This document shows, in pieces, positions 6,539 to 15,965 of a DNA stretch of 64,000 nt. The DNA is taken from assembly GCF_029626175.1 (NCBI RefSeq), contig NZ_JARUBM010000002.1:1612001-1676000 (forward strand). Direction: 5' to 3'. The DNA is from Micromonospora sp. WMMD1082. GTDB taxonomy: Bacteria > Actinomycetota > Actinomycetes > Mycobacteriales > Micromonosporaceae. Within the stretch, counting starts at the first letter, position 1, and every line of letters begins with the position of its first letter. The notes beneath the pieces were generated by a model. That model was not told where the DNA came from and made no database searches. It worked only from the letters and a program-made list of their open reading frames with translations. Position numbers and translations under genes: made by a program.

Positions 6539-7360
6539 ATGACGATGGACGCCACCCGCCAGCGCTTCCTGATGTGCCGGCCGACGTACTTCGCCGTCGA
6601 CTACGCGATCAATCCGTGGATGGACCCGACCGCTCCGGTCGACGCCGACCTCGCCGTCCGGCAGTGGGAGGGGCTGCGCCAGGTCTACCTGGACCTGGGC
6701 CACACCGTCGAGGAGATCGCCCCGCTGCCGGGCCTGCCCGACATGGTCTTCGCCGCGAACGGCGGCACCGTGATCGACGGCCGGGCGATGGCCGTGCAGT
6801 TCCGGGATCCGCAGCGCGCCGACGAGGCGCCCGCCTACCGCGCCTGGTTCGAGACGGCCGGCTTCGAGATGTACGACCCGAAGCACGTCAACGAGGGCGA
6901 GGGCGACATCCTGCTCGCCGGTGACCACCTGCTCGCCGGGACCGGCTTCCGCACCGCACATGCCTCGCACGCCCAGCTCCAGGAGGTCTTCGGCTACCCG
7001 GTGATCACCATGCAGCTGGTCGATCCGCGCTTCTACCACCTGGACACCGCGCTGACCGTGCTCGACGAGCGGACCGTGGCGTACCTGCCGGAGGCGTTCT
7101 CGCCCGGCAGCCAGGCCGTGCTGCGCCGGCTCTTCCCCGACGCGGTGCACGCCACCATGGCCGACGCCGAGGTGCTCGGCCTCAACGCGGTCAGCGACGG
7201 GCGGCACGTGGTGCTGCCCGCGCAGGCCACCGGCCTGGCCGCCACGCTGCGCGACCGGGGCTACGAGACCATCGGTGTCGACCTGTCCGAGCTGCGCAAG
7301 GCCGGCGGTGGCCCGAAGTGCTGCACGTTGCGACTCCGTCAGGGAAAGGCAAGCCAGTGA
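6539..7360 (+). CDS. ddaH: Dimethylargininase (DDAH) / arginine-deiminase-fold hydrolase
   Basis: A 273-residue guanidino-group hydrolase of the pentein fold. The expected reaction is N-omega,N-omega-dimethylarginine (or a related guanidine) to citrulline plus amine. Fingerprints are MVFAANGGTV (substrate Asp/Asn region, ~60-75), a FYHLDTAL catalytic His around residue 167, and a C-terminal GGGPKCCT with the nucleophilic cysteine around 261. ATG 6539 has GGGAG at a suitable distance; ATG 6545 is an alternative. It is coupled to rocD by a GTGA overlap. The pairing suggests catabolism of arginine derivatives toward ornithine/glutamate semialdehyde, although a link from citrulline to ornithine is not visible here. 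Confidence 0.88.
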   Translation: MTMDATRQRFLMCRPTYFAVDYAINPWMDPTAPVDADLAVRQWEGLRQVYLDLGHTVEEIAPLPGLPDMVFAANGGTVIDGRAMAVQFRDPQRADEAPAYRAWFETAGFEMYDPKHVNEGEGDILLAGDHLLAGTGFRTAHASHAQLQEVFGYPVITMQLVDPRFYHLDTALTVLDERTVAYLPEAFSPGSQAVLRRLFPDAVHATMADAEVLGLNAVSDGRHVVLPAQATGLAATLRDRGYETIGVDLSELRKAGGGPKCCTLRLRQGKASQ

Positions 7361-8571
7361 TCGAGGACATGCTGCGGACTCCCGCTGCGGTGCAGGACGC
7401 GGAGCGCCACACCGCGCACAACTACCACCCGCTGCCGGTGGTGATCTCCTCCGCCGAGGGCGCCTGGGTGACCGACGTGGACGGCCGGCGCTACCTCGAC
7501 TGTCTCGCGGGCTACTCGGCGCTGAACTTCGGCCACCGGCACCCGACGCTGATCGCCGCCGCGCACGCCCAGCTGGACAGGTTGACGTTGACCAGCCGGG
7601 CGTTCATCCACGACCAGTTCGCCGACTTCTGCCGGGAACTGGCGGCGCTCTGCGGCAAGGACCTGGTGCTGCCGATGAACACCGGCGCCGAGGCCGTGGA
7701 GACCGGCATCAAGGTGGCCCGCAAGTGGGGCTACCAGGTCAAGGGGGTGCCGGCCGGGCAGGCCAACATCGTGGTCGCGGAGGGCAACTTCCACGGGCGT
7801 ACGACCACCATCGTCAGCTTCTCCACCGACGAGGACGCGCGGGCCGACTTCGGGCCGTACACGCCGGGCTTCCGGATCGTCCCGTACGGCGACCTGGCCG
7901 CGCTGACCGCCGCGATCGACGAGCACACCGTCGCGGTGCTGCTGGAGCCGATCCAGGGCGAGCAGGGCGTGGTGGTGCCGCCGGAGGGCTACCTGCCCGG
8001 CGTACGGCAGCTCTGCACCGAGCGCAACGTGCTCTTCATCGCCGACGAGATCCAGTCCGGCCTGGGCCGTACCGGCACCACCTTCGCCTGCGAGCTGGAC
8101 GGCGTCGTGCCGGACATGTACCTGCTGGGCAAGGCGCTCGGCGGTGGCATCGTGCCGGTCTCCGCGGTGGCCGCCGACGCCGATGTGCTCGGCGTGCTCA
8201 AGCCGGGCCAGCACGGCTCCACCTTCGGCGGCAACCCCCTCGCCTGCGCGGTGGCGACCGAGGTGGTCCGGCTGCTGGCGACCGGCGAGTTCCAGCGCCG
8301 CTCGGCCGAGCTGGGCGAGCGGCTGCACGCCGGCCTCCGCGCGCTGCTCGGCAAGGGCCTGGTCGCCGTACGCGGCCGAGGGCTCTGGGTCGGCCTGGAC
8401 ATCGACCCGGCACTGATGAGCGGCCGGGAGGCCTGCGAACGGCTGATGGAGCGGGGTGTGCTGGCCAAGGACACGCACGGCTCGACCATCCGCCTCGCCC
8501 CGCCGCTGGTGATCACCGAAGCGGAGATCGACCACGCGGTGGCGCAGGTGGCCGCCGTGCTGGCCGGCTGA
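7357..8571 (+). CDS. rocD: Ornithine aminotransferase
   Basis: A 404-residue class-III PLP-dependent aminotransferase converting ornithine and 2-oxoglutarate to glutamate-5-semialdehyde and glutamate. Seen in the sequence: [15 protein letters not shown] near residue 50, the [12 protein letters not shown] phosphate-binding region, [14 protein letters not shown] with the PLP-ring Asp near 230, and LLGKALGGG with the Schiff-base Lys near 259. GTG 7357 overlaps the ddaH stop, with an AGGGAAAGG ribosome-binding site inside the ddaH 3' end. Length and motifs match RocD better than acetylornithine or GABA aminotransferases. Confidence 0.92.
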   Translation: MIEDMLRTPAAVQDAERHTAHNYHPLPVVISSAEGAWVTDVDGRRYLDCLAGYSALNFGHRHPTLIAAAHAQLDRLTLTSRAFIHDQFADFCRELAALCGKDLVLPMNTGAEAVETGIKVARKWGYQVKGVPAGQANIVVAEGNFHGRTTTIVSFSTDEDARADFGPYTPGFRIVPYGDLAALTAAIDEHTVAVLLEPIQGEQGVVVPPEGYLPGVRQLCTERNVLFIADEIQSGLGRTGTTFACELDGVVPDMYLLGKALGGGIVPVSAVAADADVLGVLKPGQHGSTFGGNPLACAVATEVVRLLATGEFQRRSAELGERLHAGLRALLGKGLVAVRGRGLWVGLDIDPALMSGREACERLMERGVLAKDTHGSTIRLAPPLVITEAEIDHAVAQVAAVLAG

Positions 8572-8587
8572 GCAGTCGTACCGCCTC

Positions 8588-8621
8588 GGCGGGCGTCGGG
8601 ACCACGGCCCCGGCGCCCGCC
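8588..8621. terminator. Terminator between convergent rocD and the FHA gene
   Basis: GGCGGGCGTCGGG (8588-8600) pairs with 8609-8621 at 12 of 13 positions around an 8-nt loop. It sits in the 65-bp gap between convergent genes and can serve both directions. Confidence 0.65.
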
Positions 8622-8636
8622 GTCGTGCGGGGGACC

Positions 8637-9785
8637 TCAGCGCGGCAGGCGCATCGCCATGGTCGGCGCCTCGGCCATCACCGAGTCCGGGTTGTACGGC
8701 GCGCCCGCCGGGAACTCGCTCGGGCGGCCGACCTGGACCCCCGGGTACAGCTCCACCATGTCACCGGTACCGAGCACCCGGGACTGCTGCGGGGCCAACG
8801 AGATGCGGTCGGACTCCGCCATCGAGCCGCCCGGACGCACGCCCGAGCCGTTGGTGCTGACGTCGGTGGCGACGACATCGCCGCCCCGCAGCTCCAACCG
8901 CAGGTGGCTGCGGCTGATCCACCGCCGGGCCTCGTCGTTGAGCCACTGGCCGAGCATGATCCCACCGGAGCCGTCCGGTGCCCGACCGATCATCGCCGGC
9001 TGCTCCTCGGTGAGGACGAAGCGACGGCGGATCAGGCCACCGACGCGTACCGCGAGGACCTCGCTGCGGGGCCGGGGCCCGGCGTCGCGCAGTCGGGCGC
9101 CGTGCCGGGGGCAGGTCGGCACGCCCTTGCGCAGCGCCGGTGGCGGCTGACCCGTCGGCTCGCGGTCCACCCGGGCCAGGTCGGCGAAGGCGCCGCCGCC
9201 CCCGGCACCGCCGAAGAGGGTGCAGCCCGACTCCGGGCACCGCCACTCCCGGGCGAGCAGCTTGGCGCCGGCCGGCGACGGCGGCCCGGCCACCGGGGTG
9301 TGGCCACCGCCGACGTGGGCGATGAAGACGGGACCGCCGGCACCCGGCACCGGGGCGAGGACCCGGCCCGGCTGCTCCACCAGCCAGGGGAACCGCCCGC
9401 GCAGGCCGTCGAAGCGGACCCGGCTGAGCACCGGCAGGCCGAGCAGGTCGGCCACCTCCAGCATCCGGTCACCCGGGTTGTCGAGCACCTCGACCAGGCC
9501 GTCGTCGGCCCAGCGGCGGACCACCATCCGCTCGTTGGAGGTGAGGTCGGCGTCGGAGAGCATCCCCCGGTGCACCACCGCGTAGACCGGGACGCTGTCC
9601 TCCTCCAGGCTGCGGGCCAGCGCGTCGATGACCATGCCGAGGCGCAGCGAGCTGGCCGGACGCCCGCCGTCGAGATCCTGGTAGCGGATGACCTCGGCCA
9701 GGTCGAGCACCGCACGGGCCAGCTGCGGGTCGGTGCAGACGCGCCCCTCGATGGCGTCCAGCACCTTGCTGATCTCGAACCTCAT
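8637..9785 (-). CDS. FHA-domain protein
   Basis: A 382-residue protein. The N-terminal ~110 residues are helical and carry no named domain that I recognise. The middle holds CPESGC and CPRHG cysteine pairs suggestive of a zinc-ribbon-like piece. Residues ~255-350 form a forkhead-associated (phosphothreonine-binding) domain with the IGR...SRSHL...STNGS signature. In actinobacteria FHA proteins read out Ser/Thr kinase signalling; a kinase is encoded at 16.1 kb but is not linked by operon. The gene overlaps the upstream pterin dehydratase gene by ATGA, so the two are co-expressed. Confidence 0.85.
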   Translation of the reverse strand: MRFEISKVLDAIEGRVCTDPQLARAVLDLAEVIRYQDLDGGRPASSLRLGMVIDALARSLEEDSVPVYAVVHRGMLSDADLTSNERMVVRRWADDGLVEVLDNPGDRMLEVADLLGLPVLSRVRFDGLRGRFPWLVEQPGRVLAPVPGAGGPVFIAHVGGGHTPVAGPPSPAGAKLLAREWRCPESGCTLFGGAGGGGAFADLARVDREPTGQPPPALRKGVPTCPRHGARLRDAGPRPRSEVLAVRVGGLIRRRFVLTEEQPAMIGRAPDGSGGIMLGQWLNDEARRWISRSHLRLELRGGDVVATDVSTNGSGVRPGGSMAESDRISLAPQQSRVLGTGDMVELYPGVQVGRPSEFPAGAPYNPDSVMAEAPTMAMRLPR

Positions 9786-10075
9786 CGCGCACTCTCCACG
9801 ATCTCGTCGATCCGCCGGGCCAGCTCCACATCACGCACCGTGACACCGCCGGCCGAGTGGGTCACGCAGCAGAAGGTCACCGTCCGCCACCGGATGTCGA
9901 TGTCGGGGTGATGGTCCAGCTCCTCGGCCGTCACGGCGACCCGGTCGACCACCGCGATGGCGTCCGGAAAACTCGCCAGCTCCACGGTGCGGGTGATCCC
10001 GGCGGGGTCTCCCGACCAGCCCGCCAGCCCACCCAACTCCTCTCGCACCGCCCCGGCGGTGAGCACGTCTGCCAT
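9782..10075 (-). CDS. 4a-hydroxytetrahydrobiopterin dehydratase (PCD/DCoH-like)
   Basis: A 97-residue protein matching the pterin-4a-carbinolamine dehydratase family in length and in its core motif EELDHHPDIDIRWRTV followed by T-H-x-x-G-G-V-T-x-x-D. The His-His-Pro segment carries the catalytic histidines. Such genes are found in many actinobacteria without phenylalanine hydroxylase, so the role may be in molybdopterin or general pterin metabolism. ATG 10075 is the family-typical start. The stop overlaps the start of the FHA gene. Confidence 0.9.
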   Translation of the reverse strand: MADVLTAGAVREELGGLAGWSGDPAGITRTVELASFPDAIAVVDRVAVTAEELDHHPDIDIRWRTVTFCCVTHSAGGVTVRDVELARRIDEIVESAR

Positions 10076-10116
10076 GCCCAGACCCTAACCTGTCCCCCCG
10101 CCGGCCACCGCTGGGC

Positions 10117-10164
10117 GATCTTGGTACGGAACCACCCTGCACGGGGCGGTTTCGTACCAAGATC
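10117..10164. terminator. 20-bp stem hairpin with GATCTTGGTACG arms
   Basis: The arms 10117-10136 and 10145-10164 pair at 18 of 20 positions around an 8-nt loop (CTGCACGG). The element lies just past the stop of the giant membrane-protein gene (minus strand) and upstream of the pterin dehydratase gene. It could terminate the former. Its size, GATC ends and lower GC resemble the hairpins at 4548, 4697 and 49931. Confidence 0.55.
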
Positions 10165-10179
10165 CAGCAGGATCGGTCT

Positions 10180-13100
10180 TCAGGTCATGCGGCTTACGGT
10201 GGAGCGGAGGCGGTGGAGGTCGCGGCGGCGGCGTTCGTAGGTGGCCGCCAGGCCGATCAGGGTCAACCCGGCGGCGGCCAGGTAGGCCCACCGGGGCAGC
10301 AGATCCCAGCTCCGCACCAGCTCGTGCAGGGCGAGCAGGGTCAGGGTGACCCCGCCGAGCACCACCGGCGCCTGCCAGCGCCGGACCGCACCGAGCAGCG
10401 TCGCGGCGAGCGCGGCCGCGCCGAGCAGCAACCGCCGCCACGGCTGCGGGTCGGGGCCGAACAGCACGGCGGCCAGGCTGGGCAGCAGCACGGCCGCCAG
10501 GCCGGGGCCGAGCGCCAGCCAGCTGGTCAACCCCGGCCGGGTACGCAACGCCACCAACCCCGCCGCGAGCGCCACCGCCGCCAGCGGCAGGGTGTACGCC
10601 TCCAGCACCGCCACCCCACCGGAGACCAGCAGCAGCCAGACCGCAAGCAGTTCACTGCCACCGGCGATGCCGGCGAAGACCCACCGCCGACCGGTCGACT
10701 CGCCGCGACGCAGCAGCCGCATCCCGACCGCTGCGCCCCAGAGCACGCAGACCGTCGCGGCGTGCCGGGGTGCACCGACGGTGAGCAGCAGCGCGAGCAG
10801 CGCCACCGCCTGCGCGGCAGCATCCAGCGCCCGACGCACCGCCGAGGCCGGCAGTGTCGCGGCGAGCGTGAGGGCGACGGCCGCCACGCCGAGCACGGCG
10901 AACGCCGCCATCCGCAACGGCAGCCCGCCGGCCAGCGGGGCGGCGACCGCGAACCCGGTCGCCGCCACGACCGCGACCAGCCAACCGGCCAGGCGTACGA
11001 ACCGATGGCGTGCGGCCACCCCGGCGACGGTCGCGGCCACCACCAGCAGGCCCAGCCCGGCCAGGGTGCCGGCCCGGGTGGCCTGGAGGTTGAGCAGCCC
11101 GGCAACGGCCAACACCGACCCGACCGGCACGGCGGCACCGACGAACGCCGTACCCGAGGTCAACAGTGCGCCGGCCAGCAGCAGGGCCACGCCGCCGAGC
11201 AGCGCCGACGCCGGCACCACCGGCCAGGGCGCGGCCGCGGCGACCAGCAGCACCGGACCGGCGGCTCCCACGAACGGCAGCACCGCCGCCACCACCCGCC
11301 ACCCGCCGGCCCGCCACCAGCGATCCCGGCCGGCGGAGTCGCCGAGTGGGCTCGGCGCGGTGCCCGCGGACCGGGCGACGGGCCAGGCGGCCAGCGCCGC
11401 CGCCAGCGCCAACGTCGCCAGTGCCACGCCGACCGGCAGCGCGCCCGGTAGTGGTGGTGCCGCCGGGGCACCGGACCACGGGGCGGCCGGCGGACCGTAC
11501 GGCGTCATCAGGGCCGTCACGACCACCGGGACGGCCGCCAGCACCGCCACGCCGGCCAGGCCCAGCCCGGCCACCGGCAACGCCGCCGACGGTCGGGCCC
11601 GGAACCCGGCCAGCGCGGTCAGCAGCGCCGCCACCGCCGCGTAGACGGTCACCGGCTCGGCGGCCGGTACGGCCAGCGGCGCCAGACCGGTCACCACGGC
11701 GGCCACGGCGAGCCCGGTCGAGGCGTACCCGGTCAGGTCGGGCCAGTGTCGACGCAGCGCGAGCAGCGCGACGGCCGGTAGTGCGACGGCGGCCAGCGCG
11801 GCGCGGGCCTGCCACCACGGCGGTGCACCGGCGCCGATCAGCGCGATCGCCGCCCCCGCCGGCACCACGAGCACCGCCGCGACCAGTCCGCCGCCGGCCA
11901 CCCCGCGCTGCACCGGCCCGCCATGCCGGCCGGCCACCGCCACCGTGAGGCCGGCGGCCAGGATCACCGCGCAGCCCGCGCCGGCGCCGGCCGGGCCGGC
12001 CAGCCCGACCAGCAGCCCGTGCCCGAGCAGCGCGGCACCGGACAGCGCCGCGATCAGCGCCGTCGACCCCCGTACCGCCGGGCGGGCCACTGCTGCGGCC
12101 AGCAGCACCGACCCCACCGCCAGGTCGACGGCGACCACGGCCGGCCACGGCGCGGCCCAGGCCGCCGGCACGGCGAGCGCGGTGGCGGCCAGGCCGGCCG
12201 CCGCGACCGCCGGCCGGGTGGCCCGAGGCAGCAGCCAGGCCACCGCCGCAGCGGTCAGCGCCGCCGCCACCGGCAGTTGCCACCCCCAGGCGAACACCGG
12301 CCCCGCGTCGGCACCGCGCCACGGCGGCAACGACCGGCCCACGGCGGCACCGGCCAGCAGCAGCCCCGCCAGCGCCGTCAGCGACCCCCCGCCGCCGGCC
12401 ACCAGCAACGCCCCGACTCGCGGCCCGCCCCGCCAATCGGGCGGAAGCAACCGCACCGCACCGGCCAGCGCCACCGCCACCAGCGCCGCCACCAGCAGCC
12501 ACACCGAGGCGCGCAGCTCCACCGCCGGCCGGATCACCGCAGCGGCCAGCACCGGTACCACCGCTCCGGCCGCCACCGCCCGCGCCGGCCCCCCGCCGGC
12601 CAGCAGCGCCGCGCCGAGCACGGTCAGCGCCACCAGCAGCATCGGCGCACCGGCCAGCAGCGGCACGCCGCCCGCCCGACCGACCAGCAGCGGCACCAGC
12701 GCGCAGCCCGCGGCGAGCAGCAGCGCACCGGCGAAGCCGACCCAGGCCACCGCCTGGCCGGCGAGCCGCACCGCCGGAGTCGTCGCGGCCCCCTCGCCCG
12801 CGACATCCCCGCGACCGCGCCGCAGCGCGGCCACCACCGCCAGGTCGACCAGCGCCACACCGACGAAGACGACCGCCCAACCGGCCGGCTCCGGCCGGGC
12901 CTCGGCGGCGAGCAGCGGCAGCACCGGCTGCCCGGCGAGCAGCGCGGCGAACCACGGCACGGCCAGCCGGCTGAGCCGGGCGTAACCGACCGCGACCGCC
13001 GCGCCGACCGCCGCGACCAGCCCGGCGTACCGGCTGCCCGGCCAGGCGGTCACCCCGAACAGGTCCACGGCCCAGGCCGCGTACCCGTCGAGCAGCACCA

Positions 13101-13740
13101 GCAGCAGCCCGACGGCGGCGAAGGTCTCGGCGGTGCCGCGCAGCCCACGCCACCGCGCGACGAGCGGCACGGCCAGCAGCAGCGCGGTGAACGCGAGCAG
13201 GATCAGCGCCCGGCCGGCCACCCCGACCGACGCCCAGGCCACCGCCGTGAAGACCGTGGCCGCCGTGCCCAGCAGCAGCCCGCCGAGGACGAAGAGCAGA
13301 CCCTGCACGGTACGGGTCGAGGTCTCCGCCCCGCCCGGAGCGGCCGGCACCGGCTCGACCGGTTGCCATCCGGAAACGGCCACCGGTGCGGCCAACGGCC
13401 CGGCCACCGGTGCGGCCGATTGCCCAGCCACCGGTGCAACCGACTGCCCGGCCGCAGCGAGGGCCGGTGCCCCCGGCCCTCCGGCGACGGCCGGTGCCGG
13501 GAACTCCGCCCGGACGGACGCGGCCAGCTCGCCCCGCCGCCGACGGAGCACCGCCAGCCGCCCGGCCAACCCCTCGTACGCCGCTCGGGCCCGCTCCACC
13601 TCGCCGCCCAGCGTGACGATCTCCCGGTCGAGCCGGATCACCTCCGCCGCGCCCGGATGCGGCGGGCGCCCGCAGCCGGTGCAGCCGGAGCCGAGATTCG
13701 CCGGCGCACCGCAGGCCGGGCAGGGGTAGGCGTTGTCCAC
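10180..13740 (-). CDS. Giant multi-pass membrane protein (SCO7613-like)
   Basis: A 1186-residue protein starting at GTG 13740. The N-terminus carries a two-pair zinc ribbon (CPACGAPANLGSGCTGCG, residues ~8-25), then a charged coiled-coil segment with R-L-A-V-L-R-R-R-R-G-E-L (~35-75), then a Pro/Ala linker. From ~130 to the end it is almost continuously hydrophobic, with by eye some 30 Ala/Leu/Val-rich transmembrane helices and only short loops. The C-terminus ends in a short basic stretch. The layout matches the SCO7613-type membrane family found across Streptomyces and Micromonospora, whose function is unknown. No transporter motif is evident. Extreme Ala/Val/Leu bias creates long spurious open frames on the opposite strand. 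Confidence 0.85.
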   Translation of the reverse strand: MDNAYPCPACGAPANLGSGCTGCGRPPHPGAAEVIRLDREIVTLGGEVERARAAYEGLAGRLAVLRRRRGELAASVRAEFPAPAVAGGPGAPALAAAGQSVAPVAGQSAAPVAGPLAAPVAVSGWQPVEPVPAAPGGAETSTRTVQGLLFVLGGLLLGTAATVFTAVAWASVGVAGRALILLAFTALLLAVPLVARWRGLRGTAETFAAVGLLLVLLDGYAAWAVDLFGVTAWPGSRYAGLVAAVGAAVAVGYARLSRLAVPWFAALLAGQPVLPLLAAEARPEPAGWAVVFVGVALVDLAVVAALRRGRGDVAGEGAATTPAVRLAGQAVAWVGFAGALLLAAGCALVPLLVGRAGGVPLLAGAPMLLVALTVLGAALLAGGGPARAVAAGAVVPVLAAAVIRPAVELRASVWLLVAALVAVALAGAVRLLPPDWRGGPRVGALLVAGGGGSLTALAGLLLAGAAVGRSLPPWRGADAGPVFAWGWQLPVAAALTAAAVAWLLPRATRPAVAAAGLAATALAVPAAWAAPWPAVVAVDLAVGSVLLAAAVARPAVRGSTALIAALSGAALLGHGLLVGLAGPAGAGAGCAVILAAGLTVAVAGRHGGPVQRGVAGGGLVAAVLVVPAGAAIALIGAGAPPWWQARAALAAVALPAVALLALRRHWPDLTGYASTGLAVAAVVTGLAPLAVPAAEPVTVYAAVAALLTALAGFRARPSAALPVAGLGLAGVAVLAAVPVVVTALMTPYGPPAAPWSGAPAAPPLPGALPVGVALATLALAAALAAWPVARSAGTAPSPLGDSAGRDRWWRAGGWRVVAAVLPFVGAAGPVLLVAAAAPWPVVPASALLGGVALLLAGALLTSGTAFVGAAVPVGSVLAVAGLLNLQATRAGTLAGLGLLVVAATVAGVAARHRFVRLAGWLVAVVAATGFAVAAPLAGGLPLRMAAFAVLGVAAVALTLAATLPASAVRRALDAAAQAVALLALLLTVGAPRHAATVCVLWGAAVGMRLLRRGESTGRRWVFAGIAGGSELLAVWLLLVSGGVAVLEAYTLPLAAVALAAGLVALRTRPGLTSWLALGPGLAAVLLPSLAAVLFGPDPQPWRRLLLGAAALAATLLGAVRRWQAPVVLGGVTLTLLALHELVRSWDLLPRWAYLAAAGLTLIGLAATYERRRRDLHRLRSTVSRMT

Positions 13741-13788
13741 GCGATCATCCTCGACGGTCGCGCACCGCCGGCACCAGAGTGCGCGTAC

Positions 13789-14109
13789 TCAGGGTCGGGT
13801 GTGCTCGAAGACCCAGGCGGCGTACCCGGGATGGCCGCAGTCCACCCGGCTGACCAGGATCTCCGGCACCTCGTACGGATGGCTGGCACGCAGCTGATCC
13901 AGCAGCGCGTCGACCCGGTCCGGCGCGGTCTTGAACTGCACCGACCACTCGGTGCTGGTCTCCACCCCCGACCGCCACCAGTACGTGCTCTCCACCTGGC
14001 CGCCCACCTGAGCGCAGGCCGCGAGCCGCCCGGCCACCGCGGCGGCGGCCAGCAGATCGGCGACCGAACGCGCGTCGACCACCGTCGTCACCACGCTGAT
14101 CTGCTCCAC
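13789..14109 (-). CDS. cutA: CutA1 divalent-cation tolerance protein
   Basis: A 106-residue CutA1 homologue, a trimeric ferredoxin-like cytoplasmic protein associated with copper/divalent-cation tolerance; its biochemical role is unsettled. Signature features are LAACAQVGGQVESTYWWRSG (residues ~30-50), the E-W-S-V-Q-F-K-T strand and HPYEVPEILV near residues 75-85. Length is normal for the family. It lies 9 bp downstream of the acyltransferase gene and probably shares its transcript. Confidence 0.92.
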   Translation of the reverse strand: MEQISVVTTVVDARSVADLLAAAAVAGRLAACAQVGGQVESTYWWRSGVETSTEWSVQFKTAPDRVDALLDQLRASHPYEVPEILVSRVDCGHPGYAAWVFEHTRP

Positions 14110-14118
14110 GTGCGCACC

Positions 14119-15135
14119 CTACGTGGCGTCGTCGTGATTGGTCGCGATCCACCCGTCTATCCGACTCCACCAGTCGTAGAGCCAGTCGACGCGCTGCTGC
14201 CGGTCGGCCGGGATCTCCTCCGGCGGCACAGACCAGAAACGCATCACGAGGCGCTTGTCCATCGGCAGTTCCCGCCACACGTCGGCGACGGTGAGCATCC
14301 GGTCCAGGCCGGTGTGGGCCACGAAGATCACCCCGGCGTCCGGCGCCGCGTCCAGCGCCGCCAACACCCCGCCGGGCTGCGGGGCGAGCACGTGCCGCAT
14401 CGCCTCCGCCTTCAGCGCCATCCGCTCGTGGCCACGGTCCCACAGCCGGGCGATCGCCCGCAGCCGCCGCTTCGGGGTGAAGTTGCCGCCCTCGGGAAAG
14501 ATCACGAAGGCGTCGTCGTCGTCCAGGCCGGTGGCGAGGTGCCCGACCTGGTCGGTGAGCGGGCCCCGACCGTCCCGGCCCGGCGCGATGAACCGGCTCG
14601 GCAGCCGGTTGAGCAGCACGTCGATCGCCGGATCCCACTGGAGGGTGTCCTTGAGGACGATCCGCGGCTCCCGCCGGAACCAGTTCACCAGGGCGTGGAT
14701 CAGGATGAACGAGTCGCCCGGCCCGGCGTGCCGGCACAGCACCAGCTCGGGCCGACCGGGCAGGGCGGTGTCCGGGTCGGTACCGACCACGTCGATGCTC
14801 AGGTGCAGCGTCCACCGCGCCTGCCAGAACAGCACCCGCAGGAACCAGCCCGCCAGCACGTAGTGGGCACGTTGGAAGGTCGGCGAGCCGACCCGCCAGC
14901 CGAACCCGGAGGCGATCCAGAGCCCGAAGAGGCAGAGCAGCGCCGCCGCGTCCCAGACCAGGTAGAAGCAGCCGAGCCAGAGCAGCCGCAGCGGGCGCAA
15001 CCGACCCGGCACGAACGGGGACACCGCCAGGGCCAGCAACGCCCACAGCGGCACGGTGGTCACCAGCAGCGTGGCCAGCAGCACCACGCCGGGCGCCAGC
15101 ACCAGTCGGCGGAGCCACCGCGGCGGTAGGGGCAT
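14119..15135 (-). CDS. Lysophospholipid acyltransferase family protein
   Basis: A 338-residue membrane-anchored acyltransferase. Two hydrophobic segments near the N-terminus (~10-50 and ~55-80) precede a PlsC-type domain: CRHAGPGDSF holds the H-x4-D catalytic motif (~140), and FPEGGNFTPKRR is a variant of the FPEGT motif (~215). The substrate is probably a lysophospholipid or related acyl acceptor. The start codon shares one base with the stop of the patatin gene upstream (TGATG), so the two are coupled: one predicted lipase, one acyltransferase, consistent with phospholipid remodelling. Confidence 0.85.
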   Translation of the reverse strand: MPLPPRWLRRLVLAPGVVLLATLLVTTVPLWALLALAVSPFVPGRLRPLRLLWLGCFYLVWDAAALLCLFGLWIASGFGWRVGSPTFQRAHYVLAGWFLRVLFWQARWTLHLSIDVVGTDPDTALPGRPELVLCRHAGPGDSFILIHALVNWFRREPRIVLKDTLQWDPAIDVLLNRLPSRFIAPGRDGRGPLTDQVGHLATGLDDDDAFVIFPEGGNFTPKRRLRAIARLWDRGHERMALKAEAMRHVLAPQPGGVLAALDAAPDAGVIFVAHTGLDRMLTVADVWRELPMDKRLVMRFWSVPPEEIPADRQQRVDWLYDWWSRIDGWIATNHDDAT

Positions 15136-15965
15136 CAGCGCTCCAGGTTCGCCAGGTAGTGCCGGGAGGCCGAGTACGCGCGGCTGATCCGTCGGCCCAC
15201 CGCCGCCATGTCCCGGTACGCCCACGGGGTGTCGTCGCGCGGCTCCAGCCCGCCGGTCGGCAGCACGTGCACCTCCACCCCGTCGGGCAGGGCGGCCATC
15301 TCCCGGGCGAACCGGTGCCGGCGGGCGATCTCGAACGCGACCTGGGCGATCTCCCAGGGCCGCCGGGGCGGGGCCAGGGCACGTTCGATCCGGCCCACCT
15401 GGAGTACGAAGATCCGGCCGGCACCGGCGGCGACCGCCTCGCCGATCGGGATGGAGTTGACGATCCCGCCGTCGACGTAGTGCTGGTCGCCGATCCGGGC
15501 CGGCGGCAACAGCCCCGGCACGGAGGCGGACGCGAGCACGGCCGGCACCACCGGCCCGCTGACGAACCAGTGCTCGGCGGCCCGCTCGATGTTCGCCGCG
15601 CAGCAGCGGAACGGGATCTTCAGGTCGGCGAAGGTGGTCTCCGTGCCCAGCTCACTCTCCAGCAGCTTGCGCAGCGGCCGGGGCGAGTGCAGGTGGGTAC
15701 GGGCGGCGAAGCGGCGCAGTTGCCGGGCCACCGAGTCGCCGTACACCTCGCTGGCCTCCGGGGAGGCCCAGAGCCGCACCAGCCGGTTGGTGACCGCCTC
15801 GGACGGGTCGGCGGCGACCAGGGCGCCGTTGACCGCGCCGATCGACGTGCCGAGCACGATGTCCGGCCGGATGCCGGCCCGGAACAGGGCCCGCAACATG
15901 CCCACCTCGACCGCGCCCAGGACACCGCCGCCCCCGAGTACGAAAGCCACCGGTCCCCGTGCCAT
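15135..15965 (-). CDS. Patatin-like phospholipase
   Basis: A 276-residue patatin-family lipid acyl hydrolase. The oxyanion loop LGGGGVLGA (residues ~9-17), nucleophile elbow GTSIG (Ser around residue 39) and the catalytic D-G-G (YVDGG) are all present, giving the Ser-Asp dyad. ATG 15965 places the oxyanion motif at the usual distance from the N-terminus; ATG 15974, three codons earlier, is equally possible. Coupled to the acyltransferase downstream. No signal peptide is visible, so it is likely cytoplasmic or peripheral to the membrane. Confidence 0.9.
   Translation of the reverse strand: MARGPVAFVLGGGGVLGAVEVGMLRALFRAGIRPDIVLGTSIGAVNGALVAADPSEAVTNRLVRLWASPEASEVYGDSVARQLRRFAARTHLHSPRPLRKLLESELGTETTFADLKIPFRCCAANIERAAEHWFVSGPVVPAVLASASVPGLLPPARIGDQHYVDGGIVNSIPIGEAVAAGAGRIFVLQVGRIERALAPPRRPWEIAQVAFEIARRHRFAREMAALPDGVEVHVLPTGGLEPRDDTPWAYRDMAAVGRRISRAYSASRHYLANLER

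Noticed and set aside
6330..6542. A 70-codon frame overlapping the stop of the 6079 gene
   Set aside because: No homology, no conserved composition, and it runs into the ddaH ribosome-binding site; only the GTGA overlap favours it.
11923..15129. A 1068-codon plus-strand open frame
   Set aside because: It is the antisense shadow of the giant membrane protein, CutA and acyltransferase genes; its translation is Gln/Arg/His/Pro-biased with no motifs.
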